In this document: positions 16,939-25,483 of the stretch, one piece after another | How the letters are laid out: every line of letters starts with the position of its first letter | Position numbering within the stretch: position 1 is the stretch's first letter | Assembly (NCBI GenBank): GCA_023417475.1 | Contig: JAEZFP010000068.1 | Span: forward strand, 62,001-126,000 | Length of the DNA stretch: 64,000 nucleotides | DNA from: Bacillota bacterium | Lineage (GTDB): Bacteria > Bacillota > UBA4882 > UBA8346 | Direction: 5' to 3' | Made by a program: the position numbers and the translations under genes | The notes under the pieces: model-generated | Databases searched by the model: none | Told to the model about the DNA's origin: nothing | The model's input: only the letters and a program-made list of their open reading frames with translations

Positions 16939-17334
16939 TCATCTCGCTTCAGGAACTTTTCCAATTGATGCTTTGGCGGTAATCGTCACGCCGCCCCGCG
17001 GCCGTTGAATAATCGTCACTTTACACCAAAACGGTTGGCAGACATCAAAAACATCTTGGGCGATCTGCGCGGCAAGCGCCTCGCAGAAGACGCCTTCTTC
17101 CCGAAAACTCCAAAAATATAATTTCAAGCTTTTACTCTCGATACAGTATTGATTCGGCCCAAACTCGATTACAACCTTTTCCCAGTCGGGCTGACCCGTA
17201 ACCGGGCAAAGACTGGTCACTTCATCACTTTCGAGCACCACCAAATCAACATTGGGAGGCGCCGGAAAAACCTCGAGTTTACGGGAGGGTTCCCGTACAA
17301 TCTGTCCTAAAATGGAAAATGAATTATTTGTCAA
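16939..17334 (-). CDS. queF: NADPH-dependent 7-cyano-7-deazaguanine reductase (QueF)
   Basis: 131 residues, the short (type I) form. The catalytic Cys lies in TSLCPVTGQPDW, and the QueF signature ESKSLKLYFWSFR is intact, followed by the GTP-cyclohydrolase-I-like fold end RPRGGVTI. It reduces preQ0 to preQ1 in queuosine synthesis for tRNA. A TTG start at 17334 follows GGAGG and overlaps the upstream transporter gene by 11 bases, so the pair is translationally coupled and shares the preQ1 riboswitch. Confidence 0.95.
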   Translation of the reverse strand: MTNNSFSILGQIVREPSRKLEVFPAPPNVDLVVLESDEVTSLCPVTGQPDWEKVVIEFGPNQYCIESKSLKLYFWSFREEGVFCEALAAQIAQDVFDVCQPFWCKVTIIQRPRGGVTITAKASIGKVPEAR

Positions 17335-18028
17335 GATGGACCTCCTTCAGTAAGAACGGATTATAGCGGATGCCATAATCATACGTATCAATTGCTTCGG
17401 AACGTTTCACCCATCCAACGATCCAGTAGGTTAACGGCGTCAATAACACTTCATAACTGACTTTCCACAGATATTGGGCCACAATCATGGCCAATAAACC
17501 ATTGAAGGGCATAATACCCCAAAAAGCGCTGAGAATAAATAAAATCGTATCAACGCCTTGTCCAAACACGGTCGATGCAATGGTCCGCACCCAAAGCAAC
17601 CGGCCTTTGGTGAGTAATTTCAAGCGCGATAGAATGATGGAATTGGTAAACTCCCCGCAACAATAAGCGATCAATGAAGCTGCGACGATGCGGGGAGTGA
17701 ATCCCAAGACCGCTTCATAGGCTGCTTGTCCTTTCCAAAACGGTGGATAAGGAAAAATAATGGTGATCATGAAAACAAGCGACATCACTAGATTGGCAAT
17801 GAAACCAATCCAAATAATCAGTCGGGTTTTCTGATAACCGTAAACTTCGGTCAGGATATCGCCAAAAATATAGGTGACCGGAAAAAGGATGACTGCCGCC
17901 GGAAGGATTATTCCGTAAATTGTAATGAGTTTACCGGCAATAATGTTGGAAATCAGGAGACAACAAACAAAAGCGCAACTAATGAAGAGAAAAAGCGGGG
18001 AAAAAGAATTAAACTGCTGTTTCGACAT
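17324..18028 (-). CDS. Queuosine precursor transporter (YhhQ/VUT family)
   Basis: 234 residues with about six membrane helices. Family features include PVTYIFGDILTEVYGYQ and RTIASTVFGQGVDTILF. YhhQ proteins import queuosine precursors such as preQ0 and preQ1. The predicted start at 18028 follows GGAGG, which is part of a preQ1-I riboswitch (18034-18074). It is coupled to queF, so the operon imports and converts the precursor and shuts itself down when preQ1 is plentiful. Confidence 0.92.
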   Translation of the reverse strand: MSKQQFNSFSPLFLFISCAFVCCLLISNIIAGKLITIYGIILPAAVILFPVTYIFGDILTEVYGYQKTRLIIWIGFIANLVMSLVFMITIIFPYPPFWKGQAAYEAVLGFTPRIVAASLIAYCCGEFTNSIILSRLKLLTKGRLLWVRTIASTVFGQGVDTILFILSAFWGIMPFNGLLAMIVAQYLWKVSYEVLLTPLTYWIVGWVKRSEAIDTYDYGIRYNPFLLKEVHLDK

Positions 18029-18033
18029 GAAAA

Positions 18034-18074
18034 AGACCTCCAGTTTTGATGAGGCGGGTTAGCTGAGACCGCCA
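18034..18074 (-). promoter_or_regulatory. preQ1-I riboswitch
   Basis: On the minus strand: stem GGCGG/CCGCC enclosing the loop UCUCAGCUAAC, then an A-rich tail ending AAAACUGGAGG. This matches the class I aptamer layout (small hairpin with AGCUA in the loop, and an A-rich tail whose end pairs with the loop). The tail includes the ribosome binding site, so ligand would hide it: translational OFF control of the transporter and queF. The class is established knowledge and the match is by eye. Confidence 0.88.
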
Positions 18075-18144
18075 TAAAAATTGTTGGCGACATTTGTCGC
18101 AATAATTACCCAATAAATTCCACAGAAGATCAAGTCGTTCAAAT

Positions 18145-18996
18145 TTACTTGAGAGTGTAGTAAGCCATTCCGACCGTTCCCGGTCCAACATGAAGCCCAA
18201 CCACCGGACCGATTGGATAAATCGGTACGACAACCTGGAGTAAATCCTTGAGAATATTCGCAATATGCAAAGCTTCAACTTCATTGTTGATGTGGTGGAC
18301 GACCACCTCGCCTAAGCCCTTTGCCCGAACATCATCGATCAGGATTTTAATCATAGTTTCAATGGCTTTTCCTTTAGTCCGGACTTTCTCTAAAACCGCC
18401 GCTTTGCCTTCAATGACTGTCAAGATCGGTTTAATCTGCAGTAATGAACCGAGCAAGGCGCTGGCGCCACCGATCCGCCCGCCCTTACGGAGGTAATCCA
18501 AAACTTCGGGTGCAAAGATAAACCGGCTTTTTTCCATAACACGACGCGCATAATCTACCACAACTTGAATCGGATCGCCGGCCAGCGCTGATCTAGCCGC
18601 CGCAATAACGGCAAACCCAAGCTCCATTCCGGTTGAATGCGAATCGAGAACTTCAATGGCGGCGTCAGGATATTCTTCGCGAATCTGATCGCGGATCATT
18701 AAGGCAGAGTTAAAGGTGCCGCTCAACCCTGACGACATAAAGATACCCAGTGCCGGTCGTCCGGCTTTGACCGGTTCCACTAAAGCGTTATATAACTCTT
18801 GGACCGGAGGTTGCGAGGAAGTAGGCACTTTCGAAGTTTGGGCCATTTTTTCATAGAAAAAATCGTTTTCGATATCTTCTTCCCGATAAGACTCCGTTTC
18901 AAAATTAACACTTAACGAAATAACCTGAATTTGATATTCTTCGCGCATTTCATGAGGCATGTAGCATGTGCTATCTGTGATAATTCGAACAGTCAT
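18145..18996 (-). CDS. DegV family fatty-acid-binding protein
   Basis: 283 residues. DegV signatures are present: VRIITDSTCYMP at the N-terminus, TSQPPVQE, and SSGLSGTFNSA (about residue 90), which contacts the lipid carboxylate. Members (FakB-like) present fatty acids to the kinase FakA for phosphorylation and phospholipid synthesis. No FakA gene is nearby. ATG 18996 is chosen because AAGGAGAG precedes it. Cytosolic; it stands alone between the queuosine operon and a PKD-protein gene. Confidence 0.9.
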   Translation of the reverse strand: MTVRIITDSTCYMPHEMREEYQIQVISLSVNFETESYREEDIENDFFYEKMAQTSKVPTSSQPPVQELYNALVEPVKAGRPALGIFMSSGLSGTFNSALMIRDQIREEYPDAAIEVLDSHSTGMELGFAVIAAARSALAGDPIQVVVDYARRVMEKSRFIFAPEVLDYLRKGGRIGGASALLGSLLQIKPILTVIEGKAAVLEKVRTKGKAIETMIKILIDDVRAKGLGEVVVHHINNEVEALHIANILKDLLQVVVPIYPIGPVVGLHVGPGTVGMAYYTLK

Positions 18997-19202
18997 CCAT
19001 TCTCTCCTTAACCCAAAAATAAAGTTGCTACTCATTTCAAACTCAACGTAAATAGGTAAATAACTTTAAAACACTCAATTAATCACAACATTTATATTAT
19101 ATCCGAATGATAAAAAATAGAAAGTTTTTTTTATGTTTTTTTGAGGCGTGTTGGTACTCTATCGACGGCACCATTTGAAACCGTTGCAATAAATTCGATT
19201 AG

Positions 19203-21149
19203 CTATTTAACCACAATCTTATAAGTTTTAACCTCTTTTAATCCTAACGCCGGATCTTGAAGCGTGACGGTTACCGTATAGGTCCCCTTCCGTTGATAGC
19301 TATGTTGCGTCTCGGTTCCTTCAACACTACTGCCGTCGCCAAAATCCCATACGTATTTGAGTGAAGGGTTGGTATTCCCTTCCTTCTCGCCCCAAGCACG
19401 ACATTGAATTGTTAAAGGAGCGGATCCGGTTGTTGGCGTTACCGAAGAAGTTAAACGTAATTTGGGCGTGACAACCTCAATTTGTAAATTAGTCTCCGCG
19501 ATGGTTTGCGGATGGAGACGGTCGCGCACCGATAATTTTACCGGATAAGATCCTGCTTGACGGTATACATGCGCGGGATTCTGTTCATAGCTGATCGCGC
19601 CGTCGCCAAAGTCCCAAATGTATAACGGATCGCAAGGTGAACCGGTTATTCCCACTTGCGCCGTGAAATTCACGGGATGCGGCACAAAACCTTTCATCGC
19701 GCTAGCGGTAGCGGTCGGTCTCAGCTCTGGTGGAGTGGCGGTTAGCTTGAGCGTCGCCCACGCCAAGTTACCGGGATGTAATTGATCGGCAATCGACAGT
19801 TTGATATCATATTCCCCCGGTTCTTTGTAAATATGAACCGGTTTTAATTGATTAGAAAACTCGCCATCGCCAAAATCCCATAAAACCGCCAATTCGCTGG
19901 GAGATCCCTTGACGGCCAGTCCCGGATCAAACGCCACGGTAAATGGGATTAACCCAGTTGTCAAAGAGGCTTTGGGATTAATCACCAACGTCGGCGCCAA
20001 AGCTTGAATCAGAACGACCTCTTCCGGAATGAGTAATTCCGGATGGAGTTTATCGATGGTTTGCAAAACCACGCGATAATCTCCAGGTTCGGTAAAACGA
20101 TGGGTAAAAGTTGTCCCTTCGACCGTTTCCTTCCCGATTAACCAACGGTAAACCAGATCAGTCGGCCCGCCGGAAACATTGGGAGTTACTTTCCCTGTCA
20201 CATTAAGCGGAACCGGTCCGGTAGTTGGCGTAACTACCGGATTGGGGGTGATCGTTAACGGATTGGCTTCAAGCATCCAAATTTTTTGGTATGTATAACG
20301 GTCAACAGTGGCCGATAACTTCACCAAATATTTACCGGGTTTGGTGTACAAACAACTGACATCCGTTCCGGTCAAAATGGTTCCGTTACCAAAATCCCAT
20401 TGAAATTTGGCTTGTTGTCCATAATTGACAACGCTGTTTGTCTGAGCTTGCACCCGCATTTCCACCGGACCTTTCAGCGAGTCGAGTGTCGGATTCATTA
20501 CCAATAAAGCGGGGACGTCAAGATCAAAGTAGTATTTGCGATCTAAACCTTTGGTTTCAAGAATGATCGGAAATTTACCCTCTTTTTCAAATTGAACACT
20601 CACGGTATTGCCGGTGCCGTTTAATTTCCCCGACCAATTCCATTGCCAATCATGCGCGGCGACCGGACCCAAAACAGCAAATTGAAAAAGGAATGGTTTA
20701 TCTCCCTGAGCATAACGTATTTGAACTTCTTTGTATTGCAATTTGGCACTCACTTCTGCGCCGGATTTTGTAAAGGGATTCGTGTATTCACCCGCATCCA
20801 GTACCACTTTATAACTCATGCCTTTGGGAATTATCAACTGACCTTTGGCGGTAAACACCCGACGGATGAGATTTTTCCCGTCGGCTCCTTTTTCCTCAAT
20901 AGAAAAAAAAGCCGCCTTTCGCTCCGCTAATAATGATTTTTTCGTGATGGTGACATCCCACGAAAGTTGCGAATCAAAACTCAACGGTTCACTCGGTACC
21001 TGAACCTCCCGGGTTTGACCAAACTCCGCGACTGAAGCCGCAATCGTCCGCGTAATTTCAACCGTCTTCCAATCGGTATTAAAACCCAAGGCGATATTAT
21101 TGATCAATAATACCAAAAAAATCAGTATTAAGACAAAGAACCGTTTCAT
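19203..21149 (-). CDS. Secreted multi-PKD-domain protein
   Basis: 648 residues. A signal peptide (first about 23 residues, ending IALGFN) is followed by a unique N-terminal region (25-225) and about five PKD repeats (roughly 225-648), four with the typical WDFGDG or WDFGNG motif and terminal HxY/GxY-V-K strands. The second repeat lacks that motif. PKD domains are extracellular binding modules. No catalytic domain is visible, so it may be an adhesion, scaffold or polysaccharide-binding surface protein. It sits downstream of the outer-membrane barrel gene in the same direction; a joint role is inferred. Confidence 0.8.
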   Translation of the reverse strand: MKRFFVLILIFLVLLINNIALGFNTDWKTVEITRTIAASVAEFGQTREVQVPSEPLSFDSQLSWDVTITKKSLLAERKAAFFSIEEKGADGKNLIRRVFTAKGQLIIPKGMSYKVVLDAGEYTNPFTKSGAEVSAKLQYKEVQIRYAQGDKPFLFQFAVLGPVAAHDWQWNWSGKLNGTGNTVSVQFEKEGKFPIILETKGLDRKYYFDLDVPALLVMNPTLDSLKGPVEMRVQAQTNSVVNYGQQAKFQWDFGNGTILTGTDVSCLYTKPGKYLVKLSATVDRYTYQKIWMLEANPLTITPNPVVTPTTGPVPLNVTGKVTPNVSGGPTDLVYRWLIGKETVEGTTFTHRFTEPGDYRVVLQTIDKLHPELLIPEEVVLIQALAPTLVINPKASLTTGLIPFTVAFDPGLAVKGSPSELAVLWDFGDGEFSNQLKPVHIYKEPGEYDIKLSIADQLHPGNLAWATLKLTATPPELRPTATASAMKGFVPHPVNFTAQVGITGSPCDPLYIWDFGDGAISYEQNPAHVYRQAGSYPVKLSVRDRLHPQTIAETNLQIEVVTPKLRLTSSVTPTTGSAPLTIQCRAWGEKEGNTNPSLKYVWDFGDGSSVEGTETQHSYQRKGTYTVTVTLQDPALGLKEVKTYKIVVK

Positions 21150-21269
21150 GATAACCTCCTGATCGTAGGGATAGTTTGTTTTTTCTTATTTCAACGAAAA
21201 TAAAATATTTCCTGTTCATAATTGAAAAGGTAATATTCTTTTCGACTTACTATAATGCGGAGTGAAATA

Positions 21270-22301
21270 CTACAATCGATAGCCAATCGTCAAAAAAGTC
21301 ACGGGATCTTTGGAATTTACGATCGCGACATCCAGTACGGTCGGGCCTAATTTGAGTCCAATCCCGCCGGAAACGACTCCAGGCGCATCTCCCGATTTTG
21401 CAAGGCCGGTCCGGAAGATAATCGAATTAAATAATAACGAATTCTCTATTCCCAAGCGAAGGACGTTATGTCCATATTCCCCGTTTCCGTCGATCTCATA
21501 GTCTCCGGTCAGTTGGAGCGAGCGGGTCGGCCGTATCGCGATTCCAATGGTGATGTCCTTGGGCAGCTGCGCTTTATATTTGATCATTTGCTCCGTTGCT
21601 TCCGCCGGAGCCGTTTGTTTACGCCAGCGAACGCTACTGTCAAAATTACGCAACATTAATCCAACGGCTAAGCAATCCCTTGGTATGTACAAAAACCCTA
21701 CGTCTGCCGCCAAGCCTTTGGCTTTGATTCGCTTTTTTGAGGTCACATAGTGCGGATTAACTCGATCGTAATAAAACTCAAGCGTTTCACCCTCATACCC
21801 TTTCAGACTCGCCCCCCACAACAGATTATCACTGAACCGTCCGGCCCATGATAGGGTGAGATATTGATTGCTGGTTGCCTGAAATTTTCCCATTTGCGCC
21901 GTGGTTTCATTTGAGCCATCCAAATCATTGTAGATATTAATGCCAAGATATTTGGTGGAAAAACCCAGCATATTGCGGGAAGACAAACGGAAGTTTTCGG
22001 CTAATTCGTTGTTGGAAAGCGATTCGTCCATCATTTTCGCTGAAGCCATGATATTGGAAGTTCCGTCGATGCTTGAAGTAAAGGTTCCAATTTTCAAACG
22101 ATTCAAACCGGCGGGATTCCAATAAAACGCGGTACCATCGTCGGCCACTGCCGTAAAAGCCCCACCCAAAGCCATCGCGCGGGCCCCCGGCCCCGCAGTT
22201 GAACCCAATGTTTGGACCTGAAAATACAAGAGTAATAGAAAGATAAAAAAACCGCAATAAGCGAAGGATTTCAACCGGTGTGGCGTTTGCTCTAATTTCA
22301 T
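21270..22301 (-). CDS. PorV/PorQ-like (UPF0164) outer membrane beta-barrel protein
   Basis: 343 residues. A long N-terminal hydrophobic segment (residues 14-32) is a signal peptide. The mature start carries the hallmark GARAMALGGAFTAVADDGTAFYWNPAGL, shared by PorV/UPF0164 and FadL-like barrels. Alternating beta-strand patterns run to the end FLTIGYRL. Such proteins are outer-membrane barrels, for example in protein secretion or hydrophobic-compound uptake. Their presence with Bacillota-type housekeeping genes indicates an outer membrane. Start supported by GAGGAA. Confidence 0.78.
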   Translation of the reverse strand: MKLEQTPHRLKSFAYCGFFIFLLLLYFQVQTLGSTAGPGARAMALGGAFTAVADDGTAFYWNPAGLNRLKIGTFTSSIDGTSNIMASAKMMDESLSNNELAENFRLSSRNMLGFSTKYLGINIYNDLDGSNETTAQMGKFQATSNQYLTLSWAGRFSDNLLWGASLKGYEGETLEFYYDRVNPHYVTSKKRIKAKGLAADVGFLYIPRDCLAVGLMLRNFDSSVRWRKQTAPAEATEQMIKYKAQLPKDITIGIAIRPTRSLQLTGDYEIDGNGEYGHNVLRLGIENSLLFNSIIFRTGLAKSGDAPGVVSGGIGLKLGPTVLDVAIVNSKDPVTFLTIGYRL

Positions 22302-22398
22302 GAAATTCCTCAGATGATTTAATAGTCTTTGAATTGCTTACAAGGATTCAATGCATAAGTTCGTTATAAACAGCGGATTTCCTTTGGGAACGTATATT

Positions 22399-22567
22399 AA
22401 GCAATAAAAAAGGGCTGAATTTCGAGGCCACTGAAAAACTGCTCGAAATAACATTGACCTACAATATATTGATAGCCTAAAACAAGCTTATCACTATATA
22501 TTGTAGGTCAATCTTTCAGACGGAGATTTTTCAGTGGCTTGTGAATTTCAGCCCTTTTTTATTGCTT
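22399..22567. repeat. 169-bp near-perfect palindrome, MITE-like or long terminator
   Basis: The outer arms AAGCAATAAAAAAGGGCTGAA match exactly (21 bp). A second pair of arms, GCCACTGAAAAA, follows, then mismatched bases, then an inner pair ATTGACCTACAATATAT (17 bp) around a small loop. One arm contains the last codons and stop of the DUF1540 gene (AAGCAATAA). The A/T tracts give a terminator on both strands. No direct target duplication is obvious. The symmetry suggests a miniature inverted-repeat element that supplied the gene end. Confidence 0.75.
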
Positions 22568-22753
22568 GGTTTTAAAGGTTTGACAACAAGTTTCATCCAC
22601 GGCCCCTGCCGGAGTGGCGTTTAAACTCTTCAAATCGGCATTTGGAGAAAATCCGCCTTGCGCATCATTTTGAATCACAATTTGCTGCGCTTCGCAAAGG
22701 TTGTTTGAGGACCAGTATTTACAGCTATTCACTGTACAATTTACATCAGGCAT
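22559..22753 (-). CDS. DUF1540 domain-containing protein
   Basis: 64 residues with the DUF1540 Cys pattern: an N-terminal CTVNSCKYWSSNNLCEA and a C-terminal ETCCQTF pair. Such small proteins are common in spore-forming Clostridia; a metal-binding role is assumed, not proven. ATG 22753 follows GGAGTG. Its last codons and stop lie inside the 169-bp palindrome. Confidence 0.85.
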   Translation of the reverse strand: MPDVNCTVNSCKYWSSNNLCEAQQIVIQNDAQGGFSPNADLKSLNATPAGAVDETCCQTFKTKQ

Positions 22754-22826
22754 AATATCACTCCTTTTTTTAGTGTATTTATAGCCTAACCAATTCTTTT
22801 ACGGATATTCGAACTATCAAAAGCAA

Positions 22827-22847
22827 AAACCCGGAATTCCCGGGTTT
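22827..22847 (-). terminator. Rho-independent terminator after lepB
   Basis: Minus-strand stem AACCCGG...CCGGGTT followed by TTTGCTTTT. It closes the translation/SRP operon. Confidence 0.72.
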
Positions 22848-22897
22848 CATTACTTCGAAAATAACTTTTGGGCTGATGTCGTCACCTGATTTTCTCA

Positions 22898-22992
22898 ATC
22901 GCTTGCGTGAGCGGTAGCAAGCGTGGCCGACTACCTTGAAAATAGCTCAGCGTAAGCTCTCATCGACCTTACGCTTTACGCGAAGCGTAGAA
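22898..22992. repeat. Pair of small hairpins between lepB and its terminator
   Basis: CGCTTGC/GCAAGCG (22900-22923) and TACGCTT/AAGCGTA (22970-22989) are 7-bp inverted repeats in a GC-richer patch. They resemble REP-type intergenic palindromes. No second full copy was seen in the window. Confidence 0.45.
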
Positions 22993-22996
22993 GAAA

Positions 22997-23566
22997 TTAA
23001 TACTTGGAGTCATTTTCATATAGTTTTAAATCGTATTTCGGAAGTTTTAAAACTTGGATCTTTTGGGGTGGCCAAAAGATAAAAAACGCTTTGCCCACCA
23101 CATTTTTCAAAGGCACAAAACCGACATCGGGATCCCGGCTATCCTTACTTCCATTGCGATTATCGCCCATTACAAAAAGCGTCCCTTCGGGAACCACTTG
23201 AAAATCATAGTTAGAGAACGTCTTTTCCTTGATATAGGGTTCCGTCAATTCAACGCCACCAACGTATACCTTGGAATTTTGAATATAAACCGTCTTCCCG
23301 GGGCCTGCAATAACCCGTTTAATAAACTTCAGAGAAGGATCTTTGGGGTATTTCAGGACAATAATATCACCCGTTTTTGGGGTCCGGAAACGAAAGATGA
23401 GCTTATTTACTAATAAACGTTCTCCATCACGCAAGGTTGGCTCCATTGACGTTCCTTTTACCAAAAATGACTGCATAATAAAGATGATGATAAAAAGAAT
23501 CGTCAATACTGCAATGGCAAATGCCTCAATGTTTTCACGATACTCCGACTTTTGAATCCCGATCAT
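22997..23566 (-). CDS. lepB: Signal peptidase I
   Basis: 189 residues. One N-terminal membrane helix (residues 12-33) is followed by the catalytic Ser motif VKGTSMEPTL (Ser about 40), the catalytic Lys region RVIAGPGKTVYI and the box MGDNRNGSKDSRD. It cleaves Sec and Tat signal peptides at the outer face of the cytoplasmic membrane. It is last in the operon, 26 bases after rplS, a position often seen in Clostridia. Confidence 0.95.
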   Translation of the reverse strand: MIGIQKSEYRENIEAFAIAVLTILFIIIFIMQSFLVKGTSMEPTLRDGERLLVNKLIFRFRTPKTGDIIVLKYPKDPSLKFIKRVIAGPGKTVYIQNSKVYVGGVELTEPYIKEKTFSNYDFQVVPEGTLFVMGDNRNGSKDSRDPDVGFVPLKNVVGKAFFIFWPPQKIQVLKLPKYDLKLYENDSKY

Positions 23567-23592
23567 CGAACGGGCCTCCCTTGATCTCCTGT

Positions 23593-23940
23593 TTAAACTT
23601 CCCGGCGTTCTTCGATACGGGCGGACTTGCCTGAGCGTTCCCGTAAGTAATAAAGTTTAGCGCGACGTACTTTACCTCTCCGCTCGACTTGAATCTTGTC
23701 TAACATCGGAGAATGAACCGGGAAGGTACGTTCGACGCCAATACCTTGAGAAACTTTACGGACGGTAAAAGTTTCCTTTAAACCGCCGTGGCTTCTGCGT
23801 GTTACAACACCTTCAAAGATCTGGATCCGCTCTTTACCACCTTCAACTACTTTAACATGAACTTTGACCGAATCTCCAGGTGAAAATTGTGGAATATCAG
23901 AACGTAACTGCTCCCGTTCAATGGTTTCAATAATATTCAT
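23593..23940 (-). CDS. rplS: 50S ribosomal protein L19
   Basis: 115 residues, full length for L19. It has the family segments PQFSPGDSVKVHVKV and RSHGGLKETFTVRK, and ends with RAKLYYLRERSGKSARI. It lies at the subunit interface of the ribosome. AAAGGAGG precedes ATG 23940. It follows trmD by 32 bases in the conserved order trmD-rplS-lepB. Confidence 0.97.
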   Translation of the reverse strand: MNIIETIEREQLRSDIPQFSPGDSVKVHVKVVEGGKERIQIFEGVVTRRSHGGLKETFTVRKVSQGIGVERTFPVHSPMLDKIQVERRGKVRRAKLYYLRERSGKSARIEERREV

Positions 23941-23972
23941 GGTATAAACCTCCTTTCAGGACTGACTATCTT

Positions 23973-24704
23973 TTAAATTTGTATTTCATGTTTTTTAAGC
24001 AAACGTTGTTCTGCTTCGGTAAGGTTGGCGTTGGATAGTAAATCAGGCCGACGAATTGCTGTTCGTAAAATCGCCTGTTCGCGACGCCAGACCTCAATCT
24101 TGGCGTGATGACCCGAGAGTAACACCTCAGGCACAGTTAATCCCGCATATTCAACCGGACGGGTATATTGGGGGAAGTCCAGTAAATTATCGGTAAAGGA
24201 ATCGCAAACATGAGATTCCTCCGAACCAAGCACACCAGGGAGCAAGCGGACGATTGCGTCACAGATTACCATGACAGCAAGTTCGCCACCGGTTAACACA
24301 AAGTCTCCAATGGAAACTTCTTCGTCAACCCACTGGCGAATTCGTTCATCAAATCCTTCATAATGACCACAGATGAAAATCAGGTTTTCATCCTCCACGG
24401 CAAACCGTTGTGCCATTTTTTGCGTAAACGTTTTGCCTTGAGGCGTTAATAAAATTGTTTTGACTTTCGGCAATCCTGATTTTGCATGTTGTAAACAGCG
24501 GTAAATGGGTTCCGGTTTCAAGACCATGCCACTGCCGCCACCATAGGGTGTGTCATCAACCATGCGGTGCTTATCGGTGGTAAATTCCCTAAAATTCAAC
24601 AAACGAAACTCAACCGCGTTTTGTTCCTGCGCCCTTTTTAAAATACTATTTTCAAAAGGACCTTGGAACATCTCTGGAAACAGGGTTAATATTTGAATCA
24701 GCAT
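23973..24704 (-). CDS. trmD: tRNA (guanine-N1)-methyltransferase TrmD
   Basis: 243 residues. SPOUT/trefoil-knot motifs are LILLTP-type LLTPQGKTF, ICGHYEGFDERI and SIGDFVLTGGELA, with SGHHAKIEVWRR near the C-terminus. It methylates G37 of tRNAs read at the 3' side of the anticodon, preventing frameshifts. The start overlaps the rimM stop by seven bases. Confidence 0.97.
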   Translation of the reverse strand: MLIQILTLFPEMFQGPFENSILKRAQEQNAVEFRLLNFREFTTDKHRMVDDTPYGGGSGMVLKPEPIYRCLQHAKSGLPKVKTILLTPQGKTFTQKMAQRFAVEDENLIFICGHYEGFDERIRQWVDEEVSIGDFVLTGGELAVMVICDAIVRLLPGVLGSEESHVCDSFTDNLLDFPQYTRPVEYAGLTVPEVLLSGHHAKIEVWRREQAILRTAIRRPDLLSNANLTEAEQRLLKKHEIQI

Positions 24705-25225
24705 TCGTCGTCTTCCTCAAGCAATCCCGGAGGCAACTTCACAACCATTTTACCTTGCGCTGGATGCACTTCTACGATAACGTCTTTTAACGCGGGAATC
24801 AGAACCGGTTTCGATTGTCCGTGGACGCTATAGACGTGATTGGATCCTGTTTCGATAATCTCATCGATTACCCCAAGTTTAGTTCCGGATTCGGTATAAA
24901 CTGTCAATCCAACAATCTCGTCATAATAATAACGTCCCGGCGGAAGTGGCGGACGTTCGTTCCGGGGAATATAGATTAACCCCCGTCCGAGTGAATCGGC
25001 GGCCGTCATATCATCAATACCTTTAAATTTTAACAGTACTAAACCATTAAAATTACGATAACCTTCGATGCACAACTGACGCCAATCATCTTTCTGTTTA
25101 AAGAAAACCCGTTTTACGCTTCCAAACCGTTTCGGGTCTTCCGTTAAAGGGATCACCTTTAACTCTCCCTTAATTCCTTGAGCCTTTATGATCTCCCCAA
25201 TCGCAATTAAATCAGCCGTCTCCAT
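24698..25225 (-). CDS. rimM: Ribosome maturation factor RimM
   Basis: 175 residues. The N-terminal domain has GEIIKAQGIKGELKVIPLT and the C-terminal PRC-barrel has YYYDEIVGLTVYT and DEIIETGSNHVYSV. It assists 16S rRNA processing and 30S assembly with S19. The start is five bases after khpA and has only a weak ribosome binding site, so translational coupling is likely. Confidence 0.95.
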   Translation of the reverse strand: METADLIAIGEIIKAQGIKGELKVIPLTEDPKRFGSVKRVFFKQKDDWRQLCIEGYRNFNGLVLLKFKGIDDMTAADSLGRGLIYIPRNERPPLPPGRYYYDEIVGLTVYTESGTKLGVIDEIIETGSNHVYSVHGQSKPVLIPALKDVIVEVHPAQGKMVVKLPPGLLEEDDEC

Positions 25226-25230
25226 TAAGT

Positions 25231-25464
25231 TTATTTATTCCCTAATTCAACGCTAATTTTACGATTATCCCGCATGGCACAAGATTTAACCACTGTACGA
25301 ATGGCTTTGATAATCCGGCCTTGTTTGCCAATTACCTTACCAACGTCTTCCGGATGGACGGTAATTTCCACCAGGGTTTGATTGTTACGGTCATTTTGGG
25401 TCACTTGGACTTCTTCAGGATGATCAACTAAGGCTTTGGTGATTTGTAAAACCAACTCTTTCAT
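25231..25464 (-). CDS. khpA: KH-domain RNA-binding protein KhpA
   Basis: 77 residues. The KH GxxG loop is GKVIGKQGRIIKAIRT (about residues 45-60). The small YlqC/KhpA family binds RNA with KhpB and affects cell elongation and division in Gram-positives. ATG 25464 is chosen over the longer frame because GAGAGGTG precedes it and the gene then starts 19 bases after rpsP. Confidence 0.93.
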   Translation of the reverse strand: MKELVLQITKALVDHPEEVQVTQNDRNNQTLVEITVHPEDVGKVIGKQGRIIKAIRTVVKSCAMRDNRKISVELGNK

Positions 25465-25483
25465 GGAAACACCTCTCAAAAGC

